DNA from: an uncultured cyanobacterium
GTDB taxonomy: Bacteria > Cyanobacteriota > Cyanobacteriia > Cyanobacteriales > Chroococcidiopsidaceae
Assembly: GCA_946221495.1 (NCBI GenBank)
Contig: CAMIFA010000048.1
Location: 1-29,935, forward strand
Reading direction: 5' to 3'
DNA: 29,935 nucleotides
The notes below the pieces were generated by a model. It ran no database searches, was not told where the DNA came from, and saw nothing but the letters and a program-made list of their open reading frames with translations. This document shows positions 16,613-23,245 of the stretch, in pieces. Position numbers and translations under genes: made by a program. Numbering within the stretch: the first letter of the stretch is position 1; each line of letters starts with the position of its first letter.

Positions 16613-16670
16613 ACAAGGGGACAAGGGGACAAGGAGAGGATTGAGGATCTAGTATTCTCCTTGTCTCCCC
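16613..16670 (-). repeat. octamer repeat with long hairpin between permease and ATPase genes
   Basis: GGACAAGG-type octamers run in tandem from 16611 to 16636. GGGGACAAGGAGA (16625-16637) is complementary to 16656-16670 apart from a small bulge, with an 18-nt loop. In the operon transcript it would form a stable stem that might protect or attenuate the message; this is inference. There is no T run to make it a standard terminator. Confidence 0.6.
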
Positions 16671-16693
16671 ATCTCCCCCTCCCCCTATCCTCT

Positions 16694-17557
16694 TTATCCT
16701 TTAACCGCACCAGCAGTTAAACCTTGGACAATTTTACGCTGGAAGAACAGAACTATTAACACGAGGGGTAATGTTCCGACAACAGTAGCGGCGGCTAAGG
16801 AGCCGTAGGGAATTTCAAATACTGAAGCACCTCCTAATTGAGCAGCAGCAACGGGAATTGTTTTTAGATCTTCACGAGTTATGAATGTGAGGGCAAAGAT
16901 AAACTCGTTCCAAGCAAAGATAAATGTGAGAATTCCTGTAGTTACTAAAGCAGGTAATGTCATTGGTAAAACAATTTGAGTAAGCATTTGCCAGGTGTTG
17001 TAACCATCAACTTTGGCAGCATCTTCTAAGTCTTTTGGTAATTGCTGAAAAAAGCTGCGTAGCACCAAAATTGTTAAAGGTAAATTGATAGCCGTGTAGG
17101 GAATAATTAGTGCTAAATAGTTATTGCCTAATCTTAATGCTTGGATAATTTCTAATAGTCCTAAGAATAAAAGAATGCCAGGAAATAAGGTGACAATTAA
17201 AACACCAGCAAGGATAACTTTGCCACCCCAAGGGCGTAACCGCGCTAGGGCATAAGCGGCTGGCGCTCCGATCGCTAAAGATACAGCTGTAGAAACAATT
17301 GATACAAAAGCACTATTGAAGATGTAGCGCCAAAATGGGCGACGGGTGAATAAATCAATGTAGTGTTTGAGTGTGTAGCGCGTAGGGAAATATTTAGTAG
17401 GAACGGCGGTAATATCTTCGTTTACTTTAAAAGAAGTCAGCACTTGCCAGAAAACTGGTGCTAGGCAAAAGATAATTACTAAGCCAAGTGCTAGGAATAG
17501 CAGGATTTTTCGCCAAGGAATATTAGCTTTAGTGGAAGTTTGAGGAATTGTCGTCAT
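16694..17557 (-). CDS. sugar ABC transporter permease (MalG type)
   Basis: A 287-residue inner-membrane permease with six predicted hydrophobic segments, of the CUT1 MalG/UgpE class. The cytoplasmic EAA loop that docks to the ATPase reads EDAAKVDGYNTWQMLTQIVL, with the conserved G. It starts with a soluble N-terminus and ends KIVQGLTAGAVKG, a C-terminus typical of MalG homologues. Its ATG lies 3 nt after the partner permease stop, so the two are translationally coupled. It would form a heterodimeric channel with the upstream permease. Confidence 0.92.
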   Translation of the reverse strand: MTTIPQTSTKANIPWRKILLFLALGLVIIFCLAPVFWQVLTSFKVNEDITAVPTKYFPTRYTLKHYIDLFTRRPFWRYIFNSAFVSIVSTAVSLAIGAPAAYALARLRPWGGKVILAGVLIVTLFPGILLFLGLLEIIQALRLGNNYLALIIPYTAINLPLTILVLRSFFQQLPKDLEDAAKVDGYNTWQMLTQIVLPMTLPALVTTGILTFIFAWNEFIFALTFITREDLKTIPVAAAQLGGASVFEIPYGSLAAATVVGTLPLVLIVLFFQRKIVQGLTAGAVKG

Positions 17558-17560
17558 CAG

Positions 17561-18469
17561 TTAAGCTGCTCCCTTAGCGGTACGAGATTTATTGAGTAAG
17601 AGAAGTGCGATCGCTACTGCTGCAACTAATAACAAAAAAGTCACGACTACCAAGGCTGCACCGTAACCAAAATCTAAATAACGCATAACTGTAGAGTAAA
17701 TATATAGTGATACAACTTCAGTTGCACCCCCAGGTCCCCCCCCAGTCATTACCTGAATTAGATCGAAAATTCCAAAAGCTTGAGCAAAGCGAAACAGCAG
17801 GGCGATTAAAATTTGTGGAAGCAGTAAAGGAAGGGTTATTTGCCGGAAGCTTTGCCAGGGTGTCGCCCCATCAATTGCATGAGCTTCATAAAGATCCGGG
17901 GAAATTGACTGCAAGCCTGCCAGAATTAAAATACTAATGAATGGTGTAGTTTTCCAAACATCAGCAAAGATTACGGCGATCATCGCTAGGGTTGGTTCTC
18001 CTAGCCAGTTAATACCACTGTTAATTAATCCTGTACGTAGTAGGATGTCATTCACAACTCCAAATTGATCGTTAAAAATCCATCTCCAGCCAAGCCCAAT
18101 TAAAGCGGTAGGCAAAGCCCAAGGGAGAATGGCACTTGTCCGCACTACACCACGCCCAAAAAACTGCTGATTTAAGACTAGAGCAATTCCTAGTCCTAGC
18201 AGTAATTCCAGAACAACCGATGTTGAGGTGAATATCGTTGTTGTCCAGAAACTTTGCCAAAACCGACCATCTCCTGCCATTCGCATATAATTGTCTAAAC
18301 CAGAGAACACAGGCTGTAGCTTTGTACCAAGGTTTTGCGTAAATAAGCTCAACCAAAAGGCACGGGCGATCGGGTAAGCAAAAACAAACAGCAGTAGTAA
18401 TAATGCGGGTAGTAACAATATCCAGGCTGTTCTTTGTTCGCGATTGCGGATTGTATGCAGATTAGTCAT
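17561..18469 (-). CDS. sugar ABC transporter permease (MalF type)
   Basis: A 302-residue inner-membrane permease of the CUT1 MalF/UgpA class, with six hydrophobic segments. The first, about residues 15-37, is LLLPALLLLLFVFAYPIA. The EAA loop reads YEAHAIDGATPWQSFRQITL. The conserved TGGGPGGATEVVSLYIY segment is present. It lies 38 nt downstream of the binding-protein gene. Its start codon is supplied by a heptamer array and lacks a Shine-Dalgarno, so translation may depend on other signals. Confidence 0.92.
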   Translation of the reverse strand: MTNLHTIRNREQRTAWILLLPALLLLLFVFAYPIARAFWLSLFTQNLGTKLQPVFSGLDNYMRMAGDGRFWQSFWTTTIFTSTSVVLELLLGLGIALVLNQQFFGRGVVRTSAILPWALPTALIGLGWRWIFNDQFGVVNDILLRTGLINSGINWLGEPTLAMIAVIFADVWKTTPFISILILAGLQSISPDLYEAHAIDGATPWQSFRQITLPLLLPQILIALLFRFAQAFGIFDLIQVMTGGGPGGATEVVSLYIYSTVMRYLDFGYGAALVVVTFLLLVAAVAIALLLLNKSRTAKGAA

Positions 18470-18492
18470 TAGTTATTAGTCATTGGTCATTA
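18463..18492 (-). repeat. heptameric STRR running into the MalF-type permease start
   Basis: On the minus strand TGACCAA, TGACTAA, TAACTAA and TGACTAA are contiguous. The A of the third unit and TG of the fourth make the start codon at 18469. This is the same arrangement as at coaE (5819). Confidence 0.75.
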
Positions 18493-18507
18493 ATAACCTG
18501 ATCTCCC

Positions 18508-19818
18508 CTAGCCTCTACCTAATAAAAGGCGGGTTTCATTAGCCGCAGACTGCATTGCTTTTTCCGGACTAAGGCGGTTGGTAAGGGCGGCACTAAGGTA
18601 GCGTTGTAAGATATCTGATGCTTGGGCATATTGAGCGATCGGTGGTCGTAAAACTGCATTATTTACAACTTCTAGTAATTGCGGGTAATGGCTGTATTTA
18701 GCAACAATTTCTGGATCTGTAAATAATTCGCGGCGGCTTGGTACGTAGCCTGCATTTAAGATAAAGCGGCGCTGTGCTTCTGGGCTGGTAAAGTATTGAA
18801 TTGCTTTCCATGCTTCTTGCTTGTGTTTAGAAGATTTGGCAATTCCCAAACCCCAACCACCTAAACAAGCTCCCGCACTTTTACCCGGAGCATGAACCAT
18901 TGGTTTAATAGCAATTTTCCCTTTAATTGGTGAAGTGTCTTCGTTAGCTAAGGGCCACACATAAGGCCAACTGCGGAGAAACACTGCTTGACCACTTTGG
19001 AATAAGCGTCGGGTTTCTTCTTCTTGATAAGTAGTAACTCCAGGCGGAGAAATGCCTGTTTTGATCGTGTCTTGCAGAAATTGAATTGCTTGCTTTGTTT
19101 CTGGTCGATCTAGTCCAACTTCAAGCGTGTCAGGATTAACCCAGAAGCCGCCGTAGCCTTCTAGGATTTCTACAAACATTGCTACAAGTCCTTCGTATTG
19201 ATTACCTTGCCACAGATAGCCCCAATTAGCTTTGTCTTGTTGCTTTAAAGCTTGAGAGATTTTGAGTAAATCGGCAAATGTTTCTGGTGGCTCGTATCCT
19301 GCTGCTGCAAGTAAGTCTTTTCGGTAGTAGAGCATTCCAGCATCAGAACGGATGGGAATTCGGTATAGCTTGCCTTCGTAACGTCCACCTTCTATATCTT
19401 TGGGGGAAAATGCTGCTAACTCTGGATCGGAAATGCGATCGCTTAAATCTTCTAGCCACCCGGCAGCAGCAAATTTAGGTGTCCAGATCACATCAATGTT
19501 GACTAAATCATAAGGAGAGTCACCTAAGATAAATGCGGAGGTATAAAGGTCTTCGAGCAAATTTGCGGCATTTGGTCCTTCAACTACGTTGATGCGAATG
19601 CCGGGATTTTTGGCTTCAAAGTCTTTAACTATGCCTTGTTTCCAAGGTTGGGCATCAGGAGCAGTCATCAATAAATTCAGGGTGACTGGCTGCTGGCTGA
19701 GTGTTGGTAGGATAAATAGAGTTATGCCAATTAAAACAGCAATCCCAAGTCCCAATAAGCGAGGAAGTTTTTGATGCAGGAAGGCTTGCCGTTTGCCTAG
19801 CTGTTTGCTATTTTTCAT
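18508..19818 (-). CDS. sugar ABC transporter substrate-binding protein (family 1)
   Basis: A 436-residue periplasmic binding protein of the family-1 oligosaccharide class. It has a basic N-terminus and one hydrophobic segment (LLGLGIAVLIGITLFILPTL) with no lipobox Cys, so it is either cleaved by signal peptidase I or stays anchored. Family features include VVEGPN, YDLVNIDVIWTPKFAAAGWLEDL, GKLYRIPIRSDAGMLYYRKDLL and FTSPEAQRRFILNAGYVPSRREL. I choose the ATG at 19818, with AGGT upstream, over the start 11 codons earlier at 19851. First gene of the operon with both permeases and the ATPase. The arrangement fits trehalose/maltose or Ggt-like osmolyte importers. Confidence 0.9.
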   Translation of the reverse strand: MKNSKQLGKRQAFLHQKLPRLLGLGIAVLIGITLFILPTLSQQPVTLNLLMTAPDAQPWKQGIVKDFEAKNPGIRINVVEGPNAANLLEDLYTSAFILGDSPYDLVNIDVIWTPKFAAAGWLEDLSDRISDPELAAFSPKDIEGGRYEGKLYRIPIRSDAGMLYYRKDLLAAAGYEPPETFADLLKISQALKQQDKANWGYLWQGNQYEGLVAMFVEILEGYGGFWVNPDTLEVGLDRPETKQAIQFLQDTIKTGISPPGVTTYQEEETRRLFQSGQAVFLRSWPYVWPLANEDTSPIKGKIAIKPMVHAPGKSAGACLGGWGLGIAKSSKHKQEAWKAIQYFTSPEAQRRFILNAGYVPSRRELFTDPEIVAKYSHYPQLLEVVNNAVLRPPIAQYAQASDILQRYLSAALTNRLSPEKAMQSAANETRLLLGRG

Positions 19819-20162
19819 TTGTGACCTGGAAATTAACCGCAGCGCGGTCATACTTTACTTATTTAACTGATAGCTTCATTTTGTTATTTGCCTGTAAGTG
19901 CTGTTAATTCATGCAAACAAACGCAATGTAACTTCAGATCAGTTAACAATGGCTGAGAGAATTAAATGGTTAGTAATACTTGGATCAACCTAGTTTTTAA
20001 ATCATTGGCGATCGCTTAGTAACTTTAAGCCTAAAATTTCCTACATCATTCAACTGAACAGTAAATTAAGCTCTGTGATATTTTCTGGAATTTACAGGAG
20101 TTAGGTAGTTGAAATAAAAGTATAAAGAGGGTTTGCTAAATAAGTTCGCACTACCCATGAAA
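19819..20162. other. intergenic region upstream of the sugar operon
   Basis: AT-rich, with one HIP1 at about 20009. It should contain the operon promoter, reading leftward, but I cannot point to a convincing -35/-10 pair. No reading frame is supportable here. Confidence 0.4.
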
Positions 20163-20447
20163 TTATGTCAGTTGTGGCATAGTGGCTTCTCAACGCCAGA
20201 AAGCACATAGTACCAAGCCAATGTGGCTATAGTCTGGTGCGAGAAGCACGTACTTGACAGCGTTCCACCCCGCAAAATTGCTTTCAACCTCGATGATACT
20301 CCTCAATTTAGTAAGCGGGTTCTTAGATCATCAGGTGGCTTCTCCTGCTCTATTTGCACTCGTTTGGCTTCTATACAACTGTCTGCTTTCTCAGTGGCAA
20401 TTTAGTTAGTTGATGTACTCCAAGTCGTTGAACTTTGCTGGGTTCAT
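20163..20447 (-). pseudogene. transposase relic (DDE type, possibly IS701-like)
   Basis: On the minus strand an ATG at 20447 opens MNPAKFNDLEYIN, then a stop and frame change, then IATEKADSCIEAKRVQIEQE in another frame. Joined, these read like the N-terminus of cyanobacterial transposases of the type YINFLIAT...C-x-EA. Further on, after another disruption, comes APDYSHIGLVLCAFWR, stop, EATMPQLT, like the C-terminal region of such a protein. Most of the middle, including the catalytic core, is missing. The assignment rests on remembered family patterns and is tentative; the decayed coding character is clear. Confidence 0.45.
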
Positions 20448-20600
20448 GCTTCCTTTCTATCGTATCCTCTCCTTATTTCTCCACTGCATAACTTCTATTT
20501 AACAAAGGTTATAAAGAGATATGCTAAAGGTTAATTGCCATGTGCAAACGGAGAGAGTAAGATTTTAATCTTCGATGACGTTCATAGCACATTTAGGAAT

Positions 20601-20767
20601 TTAAGTTTTACTACTAAGTTTGATAACTCTTGGAGGTAGTGAAGCCATTGCAGAATACTCCTTGTTGCCATCAGGGCAATAGTATTCTTCCCTCTCATTG
20701 TGACCATCTTGCTTGACAATACTAACCTTAAACAAACACCCACACTCGCATCGAATTTTATCTTCAT
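20601..20767 (-). pseudogene. small zinc-ribbon-like gene with a 1-nt frameshift
   Basis: From the ATG at 20767 the frame reads MKIK, and one base is then missing from an A run. In the next frame it continues as IRCECGCLFKVSIVKQDG, then HNEREEYYCPDGNKEYSA, to a TAA at 20601. Restoring one A gives a protein of about 55 residues with a C-x-C-x-C cluster and a later CP that in a typical zinc ribbon would be CPxC; the last Cys is Gly here. The gene looks inactivated, unless the base was lost in sequencing. An attC-like site lies about 80 nt upstream of the start. Confidence 0.55.
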
Positions 20768-20847
20768 GACCCAGGTATGAATTCCTTGTTGCCCAATCGT
20801 TGATCGCAGTAACTCACTTAACTAAAGACAACTGATTCGAACCCTTG

Positions 20848-20880
20848 CAGTCTAACGCCCCGTTCACCCGCCGCTAACAG
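20848..20880 (-). other. attC-like half site (integron cassette boundary candidate)
   Basis: Read on the minus strand: GGCGGGTGAACGGGGC followed by GTTAGAC and TGC. This fits the right-hand L'-spacer-R' organisation of integron attC sites (R' consensus GTTRRRY). No matching left half (R''/L'') is evident, so the site is partial or degenerate. It lies between the P-loop kinase gene and the small zinc-ribbon gene, both on the same strand. Confidence 0.4.
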
Positions 20881-20959
20881 CTTCTCACACTCAGCAGTCG
20901 TCCCTGTAAACTCAGTGTCCAACTGGATATTTAGGCTTTTGCTATGTTAAAGAACTCAT

Positions 20960-21454
20960 TTAATTGGGATCATATCTAATGATGTTAAAGCCCTCGTCTG
21001 CGGTTGGTGGTTGAAAATATGTGGTGATATAGTCGAAGTCTGCCTCAGACATAATCATCGAACCTTCAGGCTGTTCAGCGTTTCGTTTCCGCAATTGCTT
21101 TTTGCATAAGGAGTCAGGCGCAACAATGTAATGAAGCATATGATTCACTTTGGCTGCTTCAAATATTGAACGAAACCATTGTCGCTGAGAAGGAACATTC
21201 CCTGGAAAATCTAGAACAACGGATATTTCCTGTGCAAGAACATCTTGCACGTGCTGTGAAACTACAGGTTTCAAGCGTGACGAATATCTCAAATAATCAT
21301 CAAAGCTACTAATCTCTTCCGGGTACAACTTCGATAACCAGATATCTTCACTAATAAGAACGCTATTATGGTCTGATGCCAGCTTTTTTGACAACGTTGT
21401 CTTTCCTGATGCCATTTTTCCGCAGAAAAAGTGCAGAATGGGATTTGTTTTCAC
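20960..21454 (-). CDS. small P-loop kinase / AAA-type ATP-binding protein
   Basis: A 164-residue nucleotide-binding protein of the small kinase type (AAA_33/zeta-toxin-like). Walker A is GKMASGKTT (12-20). An LISEDIWLSKLYPEE region follows, where a catalytic Asp would lie, then VVLDFPGNVPSQRQWFRSIFE and a lid-like Arg-rich CKKQLRKRNAEQPEG. The substrate is unknown; relatives phosphorylate small molecules, antibiotics or UDP sugars. It starts at GTG 21454; no ATG is in frame before the upstream stop. There is no antitoxin-like neighbour. An attC-like site follows it, so it may be a former gene cassette. Confidence 0.7.
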   Translation of the reverse strand: MKTNPILHFFCGKMASGKTTLSKKLASDHNSVLISEDIWLSKLYPEEISSFDDYLRYSSRLKPVVSQHVQDVLAQEISVVLDFPGNVPSQRQWFRSIFEAAKVNHMLHYIVAPDSLCKKQLRKRNAEQPEGSMIMSEADFDYITTYFQPPTADEGFNIIRYDPN

Positions 21455-21510
21455 TATTCACCATCGTCACATTGTTCAAGTTTACTTAATAAGCCTAGTT
21501 ATTTATTAAG

Positions 21511-21597
21511 GTGAACTATATTCCGAGAAAAGCAGGGTATTTCTTTCCTAGGAGTAACTCTATTGCAAGTTGTCCAAATACTATGCCAATAAACGTG
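21511..21597 (+). repeat. diverged copy A of a duplicated small-gene fragment
   Basis: It aligns without gaps to 24521-24607 over 29 codons. In the shared frame both read VNYI...GY...N.IASCP..MP..V. The second half of the same unit is at 21931-22005, separated by inserted material, and matches 24701-24775. Confidence 0.7.
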
Positions 21598-21650
21598 ATA
21601 TAGTCAAATTGATCTTTTGGTTACATGATACTATTGCTTCCAACTGATAG

Positions 21651-21928
21651 TTGGGGGAAGCTGTCAATAAAGTTATAGATATTCAGCAAAATACTGAGAA
21701 TTTAGCTTCTTTTAAAGCAAGGCTGGTAGAGCAATTTTGCTCTCAATTAACTAATAAGATGCGGATTTTCCCGAGCGAAGCCGTTTGTACGGCTCACCAC
21801 CTAAAATTTTATGGCTACGCTGCAGGAATACACTAACTAATCAAGTCGAAGTTATAGTTCCCTCTGGAGCGCAAGCAATTCAAGAACTATTGAATAATTC
21901 CAATTTACACTGCTTAGAACTGTACTGA
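21651..21928 (+). pseudogene. 63-codon gene of unknown function, interrupted by a 78-bp insertion
   Basis: A TTG-initiated frame reads LGEAVNKVIDIQQNTENLAS, continues to QLTN, and is broken by an insertion. Removing the 86 bp between the two copies of TAACTAAT (21748-21755 and 21834-21841) rejoins the frame exactly to QVEVIVPSGAQAIQELLNNS and a TGA at 21926, giving 64 codons including stop. A diverged second copy lies at 22083-22239. I do not recognise the family. Confidence 0.6.
21748..21841. mobile_element. 78-bp insertion with 8-bp target duplication
   Basis: TAACTAAT flanks the 78-bp insert on both sides. Inside is a perfect hairpin, AGCCGT-TTGT-ACGGCT. It carries no coding capacity and may be a remnant or a very small non-autonomous element. 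Confidence 0.55.
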
Positions 21929-22013
21929 TTCTACCTTGAACATCCTAGCCCTTAATATCACCTTAAGTTATTTAGGGGCGATCGCTCTCAAACTTATTTC
22001 TGAATTATTTACC

Positions 22014-22064
22014 ACTTTTCAACGGAGAGGGTGGGATTTGAACCCACGATGACGTTGCCGCCAT
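22014..22064 (-). repeat. att direct repeat, left copy (3' half of tRNA-Ser)
   Basis: Fifty-one bp identical to 26200-26250, 4186 bp away. It contains the 3' half of tRNA-Ser (variable arm, T arm and acceptor strand) without the 5' half, so it is not a functional tRNA gene. It is the signature of integration into a tRNA gene and marks the distal end of the island. Confidence 0.9.
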
Positions 22065-22082
22065 TATATAATTTTGCAAATA

Positions 22083-22239
22083 AGTCAGATTGATCTTGTA
22101 ATGTCGTAATACTATTGCTTCCAAGTGATATTTAGGGGAAGCCGTTAGTGAAGTTATAGATATTGATAAAAATACGAAAAATTTAGCTTTTTTTGAAGCA
22201 AAGCTGTTAACTTATCAATCATTTTCTCAATTAACTAAT
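22083..22239 (+). repeat. diverged second copy of the 63-codon gene fragment
   Basis: It aligns to 21602-21755. In the matching frame it reads LGEAVSEVIDIDKNTKNLAF and ends early with QLTNSIN and a stop. It lies just inside the left att repeat, whereas the other copy lies just outside it. Confidence 0.65.
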
Positions 22240-22283
22240 TCAATAAACTAACTCCAAGAACCAATCTCAGCGAAACCTTCGCA

Positions 22284-22356
22284 GCCTAACGTTCCGATCA
22301 GCGATGGGTAGTAACCTTTGTATTACTCCCAAGATTTCTATACCGTCCGTTAGAAC
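22284..22356 (-). other. attC-like imperfect inverted repeat
   Basis: CCTAACG (22285-22291) and CGTTAGA (22348-22354) are complementary over six bases. Inside them GGGTAGTAA (22306-22314) and TTACTCCC (22323-22330) form a second stem with a bulge. On the minus strand the right end is GTTAGGC followed by TGC, as in attC R' boxes and like the site at 20850. The inner L boxes do not match. It lies 44 bp beyond the 3' end of the crotonase gene. Confidence 0.4.
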
Positions 22357-22399
22357 ACAGTTGTTAAACCGTTGACAAGACAACAATTATAGCGGCTTT

Positions 22400-23167
22400 T
22401 TAAGCACCTTTCACAGCTGAAACGATCGAAAGTCCTTCCAAACCCATGTCAAAGGAAAGTTCGTCAACAACTCTCCTTTTTAGTTTGCGAGTAAACATCA
22501 GACGTGTGTACCGACGAGTGAATGGGTCAAGGCGAAGAAGTTGCTCTGCTAATTTATTGGCTCTGGCAAGCAGTTTATCGCGTGGATGAACTTCATTGAC
22601 CATCCCAATTTGTAGTGCTTCTGTGGCAGTTAGCCTCTGCATTGTCAAGAGATAGTAATGTCCTCGAATGTCACCCATCGCATTGGGGTAGAGAATCTGC
22701 ACTCCGTCTGCTGGTACAACTCCGCCTCCAACGGATAGGTGCTGATTGTCCTGAAAGTACGCCTCTTCAGCCGCCAAGATAATATCTGCTATTAACGCAT
22801 ACTCACCATGAATGGGAGCAGGACCGTTAACGGCTGAGATAACAGGAACGTTGATATCGAGAAAATTATAAAGAAGCTGACGAGCTTCTGTAAGAATGGC
22901 ATACCAGCCAGCAGGCTTAGTGATGTCATCTACTGTGGAAAAATCGATGTGACTAATCCATTGATCGCCAGCACCCGTAAAAATGACAACCTCATTCTGG
23001 CGATCGCGAGCAATTTCACCAAACGCTTCTGGAAATTCTCGGTGTGCTTGACCTGTGTGGATGTGTGAACCGTCATTGGTATGCATCGTGACGGTCAGAA
23101 TTCCAGAGTCAGTGCGTTTCATCCGGAGATTTTCGTACTTATCTTTGTAGGTGTCAAAGTTAGCCAT
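22400..23167 (-). CDS. crotonase-superfamily C-C hydrolase, 6-oxocamphor hydrolase-like
   Basis: A 255-residue crotonase-fold protein. It lacks the Glu pair of enoyl-CoA hydratases. By alignment from memory with Rhodococcus 6-oxocamphor hydrolase, a retro-Claisen beta-diketone hydrolase, the N-terminal KYEN-L/I-R run and TVT-H-T region match. All five active-site residues have counterparts: His42 (QAHREF), His120, His143 (NQHL), Asp154 (VPADG) and Glu244 (MGLEGL). The likely reaction is hydrolytic cleavage of a cyclic or linear 1,3-diketone rather than CoA chemistry. It is encoded 78 nt downstream of the AraC-type regulator on the same strand, within the tRNA-Ser island. It contains a HIP1 site, so it is settled in cyanobacterial DNA. 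The substrate is unknown. Confidence 0.75.
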   Translation of the reverse strand: MANFDTYKDKYENLRMKRTDSGILTVTMHTNDGSHIHTGQAHREFPEAFGEIARDRQNEVVIFTGAGDQWISHIDFSTVDDITKPAGWYAILTEARQLLYNFLDINVPVISAVNGPAPIHGEYALIADIILAAEEAYFQDNQHLSVGGGVVPADGVQILYPNAMGDIRGHYYLLTMQRLTATEALQIGMVNEVHPRDKLLARANKLAEQLLRLDPFTRRYTRLMFTRKLKRRVVDELSFDMGLEGLSIVSAVKGA

Positions 23168-23245
23168 GAGCTTTTCTCTTCTTTGAAATCCGGTTTAGGT
23201 AAGTAATAGGCTTTTCTTATTGCCTAACTCCAACTGTAAAAGCAC

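Noticed and set aside
20223..20405. Plus-strand 60-codon frame
   Set aside because: It is antisense to the transposase relic, whose minus-strand peptides look more protein-like.
20960..21454. Zeta-toxin of a toxin-antitoxin pair
   Set aside because: The kinase is shorter than zeta toxins and no epsilon-like antitoxin gene is adjacent; a generic small kinase is safer.
22023..22064. A second tRNA-Ser gene
   Set aside because: Only the 3' half is present; there is no anticodon arm, D arm or 5' acceptor strand, so it is an att remnant.
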